From positions 1 through 45,535 of the forward strand of contig CAMCYF010000018.1 in the NCBI GenBank assembly GCA_945883825.1: a DNA stretch of 45,535 nucleotides. Direction: 5' to 3'. The DNA is from Chitinophaga pinensis. Lineage in GTDB: Bacteria > Bacteroidota > Bacteroidia > Flavobacteriales_D > Crocinitomicaceae. Positions 25,608 through 34,583 of the stretch are shown here, piece after piece (position 1 is the stretch's first letter; every line of letters starts with the position of its first letter). Under the pieces are notes generated by a model. The model did no database searches. It worked only from the letters and a program-made list of their open reading frames with translations, and had not been told where the DNA came from. The position numbers and the translations under genes were made by a program.

Positions 25608-26189
25608 ATGATAAACAAAGCTAAAGAAGGAAAATGCATCATTTTTTCAGCGCCATCTGGAGCAGGGAAGACAACAATTGTGCGTGCACTTTTAGCTGAA
25701 ATTGATTACCTGTCCTTTTCGATTTCTGCATGCAGCAGGGCCCCGAGAGGGAAAGAAAAAGCTGGCGTAGATTATTATTTTATTAGTGTAGAAGAATTTC
25801 AAGCCAAGATTCTCGAAAATGATTTTGTTGAATGGGAAGAAGTATACACGAATAACTATTATGGAACCCTAAAAAGTGAATTATCACGTATTTGGGATTC
25901 TGGAAAAACAGTTGTATTTGATGTTGATGTTATTGGTGGCCTTCATTTAAAAGAGATTTTTAAGGAAAATGCGCTTGCAATTTTTATAAAGCCACCAAAT
26001 CAAGATGTTTTGGAAGATCGCTTACGTAAAAGAAATACGGAGACTGAAGATAAAATTCAAATTAGAATTAAAAAGGCAAAAGAAGAAGTATTAAGGGCCG
26101 GAAAATTTGACACTATCATTGAAAATGATATTTTAGAACAAGCGATAGCCTCTGTTCGTGAGCAAGTCTTAAAATTTTTATCACGATGA
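25608..26189 (+). CDS. gmk: Guanylate kinase
   Basis: Phosphorylates GMP to GDP in purine nucleotide synthesis. 193 residues with P-loop APSGAGKT at 15-22, the GMP-binding SACSRAPRGKEKAGVDYYF segment (about 43-58), WEEVYTNNYYGT, and the lid RKRNTETEDKIQIR. All are standard. It begins 3 bases after yicC and its stop overlaps the nadD start by ATGA, so three genes are translated from one message. Confidence 0.96.
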   Translation: MINKAKEGKCIIFSAPSGAGKTTIVRALLAEIDYLSFSISACSRAPRGKEKAGVDYYFISVEEFQAKILENDFVEWEEVYTNNYYGTLKSELSRIWDSGKTVVFDVDVIGGLHLKEIFKENALAIFIKPPNQDVLEDRLRKRNTETEDKIQIRIKKAKEEVLRAGKFDTIIENDILEQAIASVREQVLKFLSR

Positions 26190-26800
26190 AAATTGGTCTG
26201 TATTTCGGTACTTTTAATCCCATTCATGTCGGTCATTTAGTGATCGCAAATTATATGGCAGATTATACTGATTTGGATCAGGTTTGGTTGGTAGTTACTC
26301 CTCAAAATCCCCTTAAAGACAAAGCAACTTTACTTCCAGATTTTCATAGACTTGGGATTGTTCGTGCTGCAATTGAGGACAATAGATTATTAAAAGCAAG
26401 CGATATAGAATTTCATCTGCCTAAACCAAGTTTTACCATTACAACTATAACACATCTCATAGAGAAATATCCGACAAATGAGTTTGCAATTATAATGGGA
26501 GAAGACAATCTCCGAACTTTTCATAAATGGTTCAATCATGAAGTAATTCTGCGAAAACATAAAATCTATGTTTATCCACGCGTACTTACAATTCAGGAAG
26601 AACAAGAAGTAATATCGATGAGTGCAGCATTAATTAACGATTACAAATCCCATACAAATGTCATTTTTTGTGAAGATGCCCCTGTCATGAAAGTTTCCTC
26701 TAGCTTTATTCGTCAAGCAATAAAAGATAAAAAAGATGTACGTTATTTATTAACTGAACCAGTTTATAAATACATTGATGAAATGAATTTTTATAAATAA
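26186..26800 (+). CDS. nadD: Nicotinate-nucleotide adenylyltransferase
   Basis: Transfers AMP to nicotinate mononucleotide in NAD synthesis. 204 residues. The nucleotidyltransferase motif GTFNPIHVGH (8-17, with His14 and His17) and the C-terminal VSSSFIRQAI (the [ST]xxxIR element) are clear, as is MGEDNLRTFHKW about residue 103. The ATGA overlap with gmk fixes the start. Followed by a hairpin terminator shared with the convergent gene. Confidence 0.93.
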   Translation: MKIGLYFGTFNPIHVGHLVIANYMADYTDLDQVWLVVTPQNPLKDKATLLPDFHRLGIVRAAIEDNRLLKASDIEFHLPKPSFTITTITHLIEKYPTNEFAIIMGEDNLRTFHKWFNHEVILRKHKIYVYPRVLTIQEEQEVISMSAALINDYKSHTNVIFCEDAPVMKVSSSFIRQAIKDKKDVRYLLTEPVYKYIDEMNFYK

Positions 26801-26829
26801 AAAAAGGGAGTGTAAAACTCCCCTTTAAA
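26801..26829. terminator. Bidirectional rho-independent-like terminator
   Basis: Stem AAAGGGAG / CTCCCcTTT (26803-26810 with 26818-26826, one bulged C) around a TGTAAAA loop, flanked by A-rich sequence on the left and T/A-rich on the right. It lies in the 50-base gap between convergent nadD and the T9SS protein gene. Confidence 0.7.
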
Positions 26830-26850
26830 AATTTTAGCTAAGATTTATTT

Positions 26851-27621
26851 TTATTGCTTTATAAATTTAACGGTTTTGTTGCCACTTGCATGGCTAACAT
26901 TTACAAAATAGATTCCCGCTTTTACAGCTGATAAATCAAAAGTTGTATTTAATACATCTTTGATTTCTCTTACGGCAACAACTTTTCCTTCAATATTTAG
27001 AATTGAAATTTGCTTTGCTTTCATAGATGCCGTAATCCCTTCAATTTTAATTTCATTGTTTGCAGGATTTGGTGAAACAGTTATCGGTGCAATTATTTGC
27101 TCAATTGTGCCGGCATTTCCAAGTTCAATTGAATAACCATCAAAAGATGTTGATTGAGTAATTGGAACTCCAGGCAAACCAGGAAATAAAGAAATTAAAA
27201 CTGTTATATCAAATTCAATTGCTGCAGGATAAGAACCAGCTGGTGCTACTGAGGTACCATATATATTCGCGCAACCATTAGAACCGCCAAGGTACTCACA
27301 AGATGAAATATTACAAACATAGGAAAAACCGGCAGGTAGGCCCGATACATTTGTTATTTTAAAAGATTGAATAGGTGCTCCTACTAACATTGCTGCTTCA
27401 GGAATTACTGCTGCAATTTCATCTGTAATAGTTGAGGGAACCTTAAAGTTAACATCTGTTGTATAAGGCACACTTACTAAGGCTGCGGGGAAATTTGTAG
27501 CTGGACTTGGCCAAACACCATAAGTAGAATCAGCAAAATTTGATCCTGGTGTACATGATTGAGCACCTAGATTATTTGCTGTAAATACTGCAAAAGTTAA
27601 AGAGAGTAATAGTAGTTTCAT
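26851..27621 (-). CDS. Secreted protein with type A T9SS sorting domain
   Basis: 256-residue exported protein. Signal peptide 1-20 (ending GAQ), a beta-rich passenger of about 150 residues that includes paired cysteines (SYVCNISSCEY) and no recognised catalytic motif, then a classic type A sorting domain from about residue 180: ITVSPNPANNEIKIEG, ISILNIEGKVV, FDLSAVKAGIYFVNV, ending KTVKFIKQ. The passenger function is unknown; small size suggests a structural or binding role on the surface. Shares a terminator with nadD and has a promoter 25 bases upstream, next to a 13-base homopolymer. Confidence 0.85.
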   Translation of the reverse strand: MKLLLLSLTFAVFTANNLGAQSCTPGSNFADSTYGVWPSPATNFPAALVSVPYTTDVNFKVPSTITDEIAAVIPEAAMLVGAPIQSFKITNVSGLPAGFSYVCNISSCEYLGGSNGCANIYGTSVAPAGSYPAAIEFDITVLISLFPGLPGVPITQSTSFDGYSIELGNAGTIEQIIAPITVSPNPANNEIKIEGITASMKAKQISILNIEGKVVAVREIKDVLNTTFDLSAVKAGIYFVNVSHASGNKTVKFIKQ

Positions 27622-27646
27622 GTTTTTTAGATTTAGAATTAATATT

Positions 27647-27654
27647 CAAATTTA
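27647..27654 (-). promoter_or_regulatory. -7 promoter box of the T9SS protein gene
   Basis: TAAATTTG on the minus strand, 25 bases before the ATG. Directly upstream of it lies a run of 13 A (T on the plus strand, 27656-27668), inside the spacer to any -33 element. Confidence 0.55.
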
Positions 27655-27762
27655 GTTTTTTTTTTTTTATTACGCTTAAGATGAATAATTTAGTTTTAAA
27701 CTAATTTAAGTTAGTTTACTAGTTGATGAGAATATATCTTTAGTTTAATCTTGAATAATCTC

Positions 27763-27770
27763 TACCTTTG
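27763..27770 (+). promoter_or_regulatory. -7 promoter box of the DUF4286 gene
   Basis: TACCTTTG fits TAnnTTTG and ends 5 bases before the ATG at 27776, so the message should be leaderless or nearly so. Confidence 0.5.
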
Positions 27771-27775
27771 TCAGC

Positions 27776-28087
27776 ATGATTCTATATAATGTAACGGTAA
27801 GCGTAGACCCATCAAAAGCAGAAGAATGGTTGAGTTGGATGCGAACAAAGCACATCCCTGATGTTATGGCTACATCTTGTTTTATAGAGGGTAAAATCTC
27901 TAAAATACAAGCGGAAGAAGAGGAGGGAATTACTTTTTCAGTAATGTATCTTTGTCCCTCAGAAGAATTAATGGAAACATATAGCAAGCAGCACGCTCCA
28001 TTATTACAAAAAGAACACTCTGAAAAATTCCAAGGATATTTTGCAGCTTTTAGAACTTTATTAACGGTAATTGAAGAATTTAAATAA
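27776..28087 (+). CDS. DUF4286 family protein
   Basis: 103-residue soluble protein of the DUF4286 family (ferredoxin-like, dimeric alpha/beta-barrel type fold by sequence pattern). MILYNVTVSVD at the start, WLSWMRTKHIPDVMATSCF (about 18-36), then FSVMYLCPS and a final FQGYFAAFRT are family features. Function unknown. It is always small and often beside rsmA in Bacteroidota; here one base separates the stop from the rsmA ATG, so the two are co-expressed. Confidence 0.85.
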   Translation: MILYNVTVSVDPSKAEEWLSWMRTKHIPDVMATSCFIEGKISKIQAEEEEGITFSVMYLCPSEELMETYSKQHAPLLQKEHSEKFQGYFAAFRTLLTVIEEFK

Positions 28088-28088
28088 T

Positions 28089-28865
28089 ATGTTTGTAAGA
28101 CCAAAAAAGCATCTTGGGCAACATTTCTTAAAGGATAAAGGAACCTGCGAAAAAATAGCACAGCAGTTAACAAATCATCAAAATTGTAAAAATGTAGTTG
28201 AGGTTGGCCCTGGAATGGGAGCTTTAACAGAATTCTTAATAAATGATATTTCTTTAAATTTATGGTTATTGGAAGTAGATTCTGAATCCATTGATTTTTT
28301 GCGCAATAAATATCCAGAGCACCGTGATCGAATTATTTGGGGGGATTTTTTAAAAATGAACCTTCAAGAAGTTATGGGGACTGAACCTTTTTGCGTGGTT
28401 GGAAATTTCCCCTATAATATTTCCTCCCAGATATTATTTAGATGTTTAGAATACCGCAATCAAATTCCTGAAATAATGGGAATGTTTCAAAAAGAGGTTG
28501 CTATTCGAATTGCTGAAAAACCAGGAACAAAAGAATATGGAATTATCAGTGTGTTTCTACAAGCCTTTTATGATATTCATTATTGCTTTACAGTAGATGA
28601 ACATGTTTTTATTCCACCGCCAAAAGTAAAATCTGGTGTAATTCGCTGTACTAGAAATGAGAGAAAGGAATTAGATTGTAATGAAAAACTCTTTTTTCAA
28701 GTGGTGAAGATGGCCTTCAATCAACGTAGAAAAACCCTTCGAAATTCTATTAAACAATTTTTAAAAGGAAACGAGCTGCCTGAGAAATTTACCAATGAAC
28801 GCCCAGAACAATTATCTGTAGATGACTTTGTTGAATTAACTTTATTTATTGAAAGTTTCTCCTAG
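28089..28865 (+). CDS. rsmA: 16S rRNA (adenine1518-N6/adenine1519-N6)-dimethyltransferase
   Basis: KsgA/RsmA enzyme that dimethylates two adenosines near the 3' end of 16S rRNA. 258 residues from the ATG at 28089; the frame opens earlier at a TTG (28071), but that lies inside the previous gene and adds residues absent from the family. KKHLGQHFL begins at residue 6, the SAM motif VEVGPGMG is at 37-44, and the catalytic NFPY is at 106-109. The C-terminus has FNQRRKTLRNS, standard for RsmA. Convergent with the repeat protein, stops one base apart. Confidence 0.95.
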   Translation: MFVRPKKHLGQHFLKDKGTCEKIAQQLTNHQNCKNVVEVGPGMGALTEFLINDISLNLWLLEVDSESIDFLRNKYPEHRDRIIWGDFLKMNLQEVMGTEPFCVVGNFPYNISSQILFRCLEYRNQIPEIMGMFQKEVAIRIAEKPGTKEYGIISVFLQAFYDIHYCFTVDEHVFIPPPKVKSGVIRCTRNERKELDCNEKLFFQVVKMAFNQRRKTLRNSIKQFLKGNELPEKFTNERPEQLSVDDFVELTLFIESFS

Positions 28866-28866
28866 C

Positions 28867-30573
28867 TTAGGGCGAAAAAAGATCTCCACTTTGCTTTCTT
28901 TGAAGTTCTACTCCTTTTTGAAACATTTTCCTTATTTTCTCTTGCCCATTTGTATCAAATGCAATGAACCATCCATCTTTTAAGCCCTTTTTATAATTTA
29001 TTTCGTAAATGGGTTCTCCTCTTCTTCCAAATTGTTGAAAAATTCCATTCAGCTCACCATTTTTATAGTTTGAAATAATTGTCGGGATGACTCCACCTGG
29101 ATAATAATCATACCACGTTCCATTTTTTAGCCCTTTTTTATAAGTTCCTTTTGCTTTTTGTTGAAAATCTAGTTGTGAAAAAGCTTGGTATTTTCCGTGT
29201 AATTCGCTTGTTGTTTCCTTCATTCCAAAAACAGCAATAGCATTCATTTTATTTTTTCGCGTAATAATTTTATAGTTTGTAACTTCTTTTAATCGACCAT
29301 TGTTGTAATAATCCGACCAAGTTCCGTTTTTTAGACCTTTTGTATAAAAACCTTTTGTGACTAATGTTTTATCTGGGGTATATGAAAACCAAACGCCATT
29401 TAATTTGCCATTTTTAAAAAATGATTTGTTTTTTAAAACCCCATTTTCCCAAAAATTAAACCATTCTCCTTCCTCTTTTCCATTTAAGTATGAACCTGTC
29501 ATGAGTGTTGCTCCATCCTCATACCAAGTTTCCCACAAGCCATTTTTTAGATCATTTATATATGAGCCTTTGCGTTCCTCTTTCCCATCTTTGAAATAAT
29601 AAATCCACTCCCCGGTTTTCTTATTTCGATCAAAATTGGCTGTGTATGAAACTTCACCCGTTGGGAAATAATAAATCCACTTGCCTTGTTGTAAGTCATT
29701 TTCAAAGTTTCCAATCATTTCTCTATTTCCATTTGAAAAATTCCATATCCACTCCCCAGTTTTTGAGCCATTTTTATACTTGCCTTTCGTATTAACGGAT
29801 TGATCTTCATAATAAACAAGGTATTCACCATCAAGAGAATCATTTTTATACGCAATCTTTTTTTCAAGATTACCTAAAAAACTGAAAAATTCCCAAATAC
29901 TATCTTTTTTGCCAGCCTTAAAAGATCCACTAATTGAAAGCATCCCATTTGCTGTCCTTTCTTCAAACAAGCCAGTTTTTAGGCCATTTTTGAAGGTGTA
30001 TAATTCTTTTGTAATACCATTGGAATAAAGGGATTTAATAAATCCATTTCCATCTTTAATAGTTTGAGTGTGTAAAGAATCGTTTTCATAAAAGGAACGA
30101 ATATAGATTGTATCTTTTATAACTTCTTCTACTGATTTTTTTTGCCCGTTATCATAGTAATATTCCCAAATGCCATCTGGACTTCCAAGATCGTAATTGC
30201 CTGAAATAATAAGTTGCCCTCCTTCATTCCATTCTTTAAAAGAGCTGTCAGGAACATTGAAGGTGAAGTATGTTTGCTGCTTTATTTTTTTAGTTGGAAA
30301 ATAAATTGTTTGTAAGCCATGAATTCTATTCCGGTAGTAGTTTCTTTCTTCTTCTAAAATACCATCGTAAGAATAAAAAAGCCATTTTCCATGCTTTTCA
30401 GTTGTATTTCCACGCCGCTCATTTGTATAATAAGATCCTGTCGCTTGTAATTTTTTATTCCCTTGATCCCAAAACAATTTTATTTTTTGGGTTAAATTCT
30501 CCTTTTCAACCTTCTGAGAAAAAGCAGAATTTAAAATTAGTATAAATAAAAAAAGACAGCTTATTTTATACAT
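28867..30573 (-). CDS. YwqK/MORN-like repeat exported protein
   Basis: 568-residue protein built from some 17-20 repeats of about 20-25 residues with the pattern GxWxxYYxNGxxxxxxxYKNGxxxG, the MORN-like repeat annotated as 'YwqK family antitoxin' in databases. A signal peptide (about 1-19) shows it is exported, so a toxin-antitoxin role is unlikely. The repeats would form a long beta-hairpin ribbon. It is 22 bases downstream of the LysE-type exporter gene in the same direction. Surface scaffold or ligand-binding role is possible; no catalytic motif is seen. Confidence 0.82.
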   Translation of the reverse strand: MYKISCLFLFILILNSAFSQKVEKENLTQKIKLFWDQGNKKLQATGSYYTNERRGNTTEKHGKWLFYSYDGILEEERNYYRNRIHGLQTIYFPTKKIKQQTYFTFNVPDSSFKEWNEGGQLIISGNYDLGSPDGIWEYYYDNGQKKSVEEVIKDTIYIRSFYENDSLHTQTIKDGNGFIKSLYSNGITKELYTFKNGLKTGLFEERTANGMLSISGSFKAGKKDSIWEFFSFLGNLEKKIAYKNDSLDGEYLVYYEDQSVNTKGKYKNGSKTGEWIWNFSNGNREMIGNFENDLQQGKWIYYFPTGEVSYTANFDRNKKTGEWIYYFKDGKEERKGSYINDLKNGLWETWYEDGATLMTGSYLNGKEEGEWFNFWENGVLKNKSFFKNGKLNGVWFSYTPDKTLVTKGFYTKGLKNGTWSDYYNNGRLKEVTNYKIITRKNKMNAIAVFGMKETTSELHGKYQAFSQLDFQQKAKGTYKKGLKNGTWYDYYPGGVIPTIISNYKNGELNGIFQQFGRRGEPIYEINYKKGLKDGWFIAFDTNGQEKIRKMFQKGVELQRKQSGDLFSP

Positions 30574-30595
30574 CAGTGAATTGAAATTAAAGTTT

Positions 30596-31267
30596 TTAAT
30601 TTGAAAGTATAATTTGAAAATTCTTAATAATTTGAAAGATTCCAGTGAGAAAAAAGATTAGCCCGATAAGAATGTTTAAGGCATTCAATAAGTTTTGGTT
30701 TACAAGCGTCCTAAGTCTTTTTGCAGTAAAAACTTTTAAAACATCAATACTAAAGTAAGTGCCCAAAAGAATAGAAATGAATAATAGAATCCATGTATTT
30801 GGATTTTTTGTATTATCAGGAACAGATTGAGCTGCAAGGGATAAAATACTTAACCAATAAAAAATAACAGCGGGATTTGCTATATTTAAAATAAAGCCTT
30901 TTAAACCTAATAATAAATAGTCTTTTGGAGCTGCAGCAACTTCTTTACTTGTATTTTCTGCCTCCAGTGTTAAATCAACCATTTTTGATTTTTTAAAAAA
31001 ATAAAATGTGCCGTAAATAATGAAGATTGACCCTCCTATAAATCCAAATATTAATTTGTTTTCACCGGAATTAATAGAGCTTATTTGATCAACAAAACTA
31101 AGGGCAAACAATATATATAATATATCACTAATAAAAACCCCAATATCTAATGCTAATGCAGCACGGATTCCTTTAGTAATGCTTGTTTCTAAGAGAATAA
31201 AAAATACTGGTCCAACCATCACGCTGAGCAAAAAACCAATACCTATAGCTTGTAAAAAAAATTGCAT
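30596..31267 (-). CDS. LysE family translocator
   Basis: 223-residue inner-membrane exporter of the LysE/RhtB superfamily, probably for amino acids or other small metabolites. Six hydrophobic helices; the N-terminal GFLLSVMVGPVFFILLETSI carries the conserved GPxxF..L motif, followed by LDIGVFISDILYIL and an N-A-NP motif (NIANPAVIFYW) at about residue 130. Substrate not predictable. The promoter box is 4 bases from the ATG. Likely co-transcribed with the downstream repeat protein. Confidence 0.88.
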   Translation of the reverse strand: MQFFLQAIGIGFLLSVMVGPVFFILLETSITKGIRAALALDIGVFISDILYILFALSFVDQISSINSGENKLIFGFIGGSIFIIYGTFYFFKKSKMVDLTLEAENTSKEVAAAPKDYLLLGLKGFILNIANPAVIFYWLSILSLAAQSVPDNTKNPNTWILLFISILLGTYFSIDVLKVFTAKRLRTLVNQNLLNALNILIGLIFFLTGIFQIIKNFQIILSN

Positions 31268-31271
31268 AGAA

Positions 31272-31279
31272 CAAACTTA
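31272..31279 (-). promoter_or_regulatory. -7 promoter box of the LysE-type gene
   Basis: TAAGTTTG on the minus strand, exact TAnnTTTG, only 4 bases before the ATG at 31267. Confidence 0.5.
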
Positions 31280-31334
31280 ATATTTCTTTTTCGGTTTATT
31301 TCAGATAAAAAAGTGATTGTTCAATACTGAAGTG

Positions 31335-31364
31335 TTGATAATCCAAGTAAACTCATTAAATTTG
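31335..31364 (+). promoter_or_regulatory. Promoter of the 119-residue protein gene
   Basis: TTG (31335-31337), 19-base spacer, TAAATTTG (31357-31364). The -7 box lies 17 bases before the ATG at 31382. Confidence 0.6.
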
Positions 31365-31381
31365 CGGTAAAATAATTTGTT

Positions 31382-31741
31382 ATGAAGACTATCTCTGCCA
31401 ACGAAAAATTAGATGCAATTATTGCAAGCGTTGAAAAAAGTGGAATAAAGGCCGCAAAACTAATTGAGAATTTAAAAGATTTGCGCGAATTAGCTTTAAA
31501 AGAGCAGGATCCACTTGTTGTAAAAGTGCTTCGCTTAACGTATGAATTCATTGAAGAAAACAAGGTTTTTGACGTGCAAGCGCAATATGAAGAAGATGAA
31601 GAGGGAAATGAATATCCAATTGAAATCGAAGATAAAGACAACTTATTGTATTTATTGAATCTACTTAAAAACGCAGAGCAGAAAATTAACCGTGAAGAAA
31701 TAAAAGATTATAGAACTTCTTTGAAATTAGAATTATATTAA
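31382..31741 (+). CDS. Conserved hypothetical helical acidic protein
   Basis: 119-residue cytoplasmic protein, no signal peptide. Strongly charged and mainly helical, with an acidic middle (QYEEDEEGNEYPIEIEDKDN, about residues 74-93) between two helical parts. I do not recognise the family or any motif. It stands alone between leftward genes: divergent from the LysE-type exporter and convergent with the AddB-like nuclease (13 bases between stops). Its own well-formed promoter and clean coding frame support it as a real gene. Confidence 0.75.
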   Translation: MKTISANEKLDAIIASVEKSGIKAAKLIENLKDLRELALKEQDPLVVKVLRLTYEFIEENKVFDVQAQYEEDEEGNEYPIEIEDKDNLLYLLNLLKNAEQKINREEIKDYRTSLKLELY

Positions 31742-31754
31742 ACTTTATTTGTTT

Positions 31755-34559
31755 TTAATTGCAAAAATTGCAATATTTTGAATTGCTGCTGTGTTCAAAC
31801 GGCACATCTAAGTCGTAGATTTCAGAAATAACCTCCTCCACAAGTTCTTTAAATAACTCCGGGAAATCTTCTAATCCATTCTTGTTTTTAAATTTTAATT
31901 CAAAAGGCTTCGTTAAATTTACCAATGAATAAATTGCTGCTATATCGGGAAGCACCTTATATTTTTCTTTAAAAAAAATAGAATACAGAGCAAGTTGTAG
32001 GGAGTGTTTCGAGGAAGCAAAAGAAGCTTTTATTCCATCTTCAGAAACTTTAAATTCTACATCTTTGTCAGTTACTTTTCCTGTCTTGTAGTCTATTACG
32101 CGGTATTTACTCCCAATCTTGTCAATTCTGTCAATATATCCCTTAAAATTTATGGTTCTTTTTTCTCCTTTTAATTCGATTTTAACTGAACTTGTCATTT
32201 CAGCTTCTACTTGTTCTATAAATACATGCTCCGTTTGTTTTTCTAGAAATATCTTCTCCGCTTTTAGTGTATTTTCGGTTATTTTCATTGCCATTTCGTA
32301 GCTTAAAAGATTTTTTCCTTTCAAGAAAAGCTGTTCATCTCCATTAAAGTAATTTAAAAATTCCTGATGTAAAATGCTTTTATAGTTCATAAGCATTTTT
32401 TCTACATCTTTTATTTCTAAATTTTTTGGTGCTGGTGAAACTGGATTCCCATTTCTATCTCGCTGTGCTAAAGGTTGAAATAATAATTCTAATGTTTTAT
32501 GGATTAAAGAACCAAATGTGCTCGATTCAAGATCTTCTTCCACGGCCTTTTCTTCTCCAAATTCTACAATGTAGCGGTAATAAAAATCGAGGGGGCAAGT
32601 AATGTATTTATTCAGTCCCGAAGCAGAAATACTCCGTTCAAAAAATGTATCAAGACGAATTATTATTTCTTCTTGTTTGGCTACAATTGTTGCGGGAAGA
32701 ACTTGAAGTTCAGGAAAAGGCACCGAATAAAAATGCTTTTTAAGTTCTACCTTTTTAGTGTAATTTGCCAACTCAAGTTGTAACTGAAGTAAATACCTGC
32801 TTGCTTCATTGCTGCTAATTTGCTCAACTGCAGTAGTATAAGTTGCAGTAAAAGTTTTACATTTGTGTAATAAGCGATAAAAATGATGTGCAAATAAACC
32901 TTGTTTTTCACGGAGCGAAGGTAAGCCAAGACCATATCTTAAATCCATTGGAATAACAGAATTTAAGACATTTGTATTTGGTAATTTTCCTTCGTTCAAA
33001 CCGATAATAATCAGGTGTTCAAAATCTAAAAGCCTTGTTTCCAAAAGCCCCATAACTTGCAGTCCTTGAATTGGATTTCCGTGATAAGCAATACTTTTTC
33101 CTCCCCAATGTTGAAAGAAAAGTAGCTTAAAACTTCTCAATGCAATTTTTGGAATTCCTTCTTTTAGAATCTGTTCAAATTCAAGGAGTGCTTCATCAAA
33201 AACTTGTATAATATTCCGCTCAAATTCATTGGTTATAGGAAGTAATTCTAATAAAATCTTGTTTAGAGAACGAATAACTTCCATGGCTTTTTTCCAATCT
33301 TGATCCCAATCTTGTGTTATTAACTGAAGAATTCTCTGAGTTTGAGTTCCTAAATCTAACTTTTCGCAGTTTTGAAAAACTTTATTCTTCCTTATTGTTT
33401 CTTGCTCAAGGGTAACTAAGATTCTTTTTTCCTCACGATTAATTGCTCCTAAAGTAAATACGTGGTTTATAATTCGTTGTAAATCTTTATAATAGATTGC
33501 ATTTGATTTAAAGCGCGATTTATTTTCTTGAATATCAAAAATGAGTTCTACCCAAGTTTTTATTGGTGTTTGACTTAGAGGAAGTCCCAGGGTAATATTT
33601 GCTTTTCCTACAGAAACAGGAATATTTTTAACCATAGAACTAATTAAGGTTTCATCTGCTAATAATACGAGGGTGGAATCCAATTCTGCTGGGCTTAATT
33701 TTGAAAGTTCTGTCGCAGCAACCTTTACTTGCCCCGTGTGTTGCGCGCACTCAACGACATTCAGAATAAGATTTTTATCACTTAAATGATCTCCAATTAT
33801 TTCAGGTTTTCCAATTTCTAAAAAATCTAAATTTTTCCTTATAAAAGCACCTGCTTCATGAATTTTATTTTCATAATAATAGATATCTGCATCCACCAAA
33901 AAACTCGCCTTCTTTTGTATTAATAAATTTTTTATTATCCTTAATTCTGACTTAGAAAGCGCATTAAATCCGGCAAAAATAAAATGTTGCTTTTCATTTC
34001 CTGAAAGAACCACATTTGTATTTTCAGCAAGCTTACGATAAGCCAAGCCTGCTGTTATTGTATTTTTAGCCTGGAGTTTTTTATGGAGTTCTCCATAGTA
34101 TTTTGGCAAGCGATCCCAAAACTCCATAAATTTTACCTGCGAAGCTGAAAAGTTTTCTTCATCAATTTGCCAACTCTCTAATTCTTTAATCGCTTTTAAA
34201 TTTTTAAAGACTTGTTCATGATCCAACATATACCGATCAATATCATCAAAATCACTAAGAACAATTGTCCCCCATGTTTGAAATTCCTCAAAAGTAGTAT
34301 CCTTTCCCTCATCAGTTTCAAGGTACATTTCAAAGAGATAAAGTAGAAGTCGTGTTTTATCAATAATTGGTAAAGAATGTTTTTTAACCCAACGATCAAT
34401 TGTAATTATTTCCGGCGAGAAGATCGGCTTACCATAACAGGTAAATAGCGATTGCGCCAAATATTTTGTGGCCCTTTCTGAGGGAAGAATAACCGTAAGA
34501 TTTCTCAAGTCAAAATTATTTTCTTTGATATATCTTGAGATTTGGTCAATGAATTTCAT
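31755..34559 (-). CDS. PD-(D/E)XK nuclease family protein, AddB-like
   Basis: 934-residue protein with the layout of AddB: an N-terminal helicase-like half and a C-terminal RecB-type nuclease. The nuclease motifs are visible: GSLIHKTLELL, GYIDRID, Asp823 and Lys825 in VIDYKTGK, and QLALYSIFFK. The helicase half shows no Walker A (no GxxxxGK[ST] anywhere), so it is probably an inactive scaffold. Of the AddB Fe-S cysteines, one in ITCPLDFYYRY and two in the terminal YCNFCN are present; the usual fourth, a few residues further, is missing because the protein stops there. Its AddA-like partner helicase is not in the window. Likely in recombinational repair. Confidence 0.82.
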   Translation of the reverse strand: MKFIDQISRYIKENNFDLRNLTVILPSERATKYLAQSLFTCYGKPIFSPEIITIDRWVKKHSLPIIDKTRLLLYLFEMYLETDEGKDTTFEEFQTWGTIVLSDFDDIDRYMLDHEQVFKNLKAIKELESWQIDEENFSASQVKFMEFWDRLPKYYGELHKKLQAKNTITAGLAYRKLAENTNVVLSGNEKQHFIFAGFNALSKSELRIIKNLLIQKKASFLVDADIYYYENKIHEAGAFIRKNLDFLEIGKPEIIGDHLSDKNLILNVVECAQHTGQVKVAATELSKLSPAELDSTLVLLADETLISSMVKNIPVSVGKANITLGLPLSQTPIKTWVELIFDIQENKSRFKSNAIYYKDLQRIINHVFTLGAINREEKRILVTLEQETIRKNKVFQNCEKLDLGTQTQRILQLITQDWDQDWKKAMEVIRSLNKILLELLPITNEFERNIIQVFDEALLEFEQILKEGIPKIALRSFKLLFFQHWGGKSIAYHGNPIQGLQVMGLLETRLLDFEHLIIIGLNEGKLPNTNVLNSVIPMDLRYGLGLPSLREKQGLFAHHFYRLLHKCKTFTATYTTAVEQISSNEASRYLLQLQLELANYTKKVELKKHFYSVPFPELQVLPATIVAKQEEIIIRLDTFFERSISASGLNKYITCPLDFYYRYIVEFGEEKAVEEDLESSTFGSLIHKTLELLFQPLAQRDRNGNPVSPAPKNLEIKDVEKMLMNYKSILHQEFLNYFNGDEQLFLKGKNLLSYEMAMKITENTLKAEKIFLEKQTEHVFIEQVEAEMTSSVKIELKGEKRTINFKGYIDRIDKIGSKYRVIDYKTGKVTDKDVEFKVSEDGIKASFASSKHSLQLALYSIFFKEKYKVLPDIAAIYSLVNLTKPFELKFKNKNGLEDFPELFKELVEEVISEIYDLDVPFEHSSNSKYCNFCN

Positions 34560-34583
34560 ACTACATAAATTTAACTCAATGAA

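Noticed and set aside
28071-28088. TTG at 28071 as rsmA start
   Set aside because: It lies inside the DUF4286 gene; the ATG at 28089 gives the usual N-terminus.
28867-30573. Toxin-antitoxin module suggested by the YwqK family name
   Set aside because: The protein has a signal peptide, no toxin gene is adjacent, and the repeats are structural.
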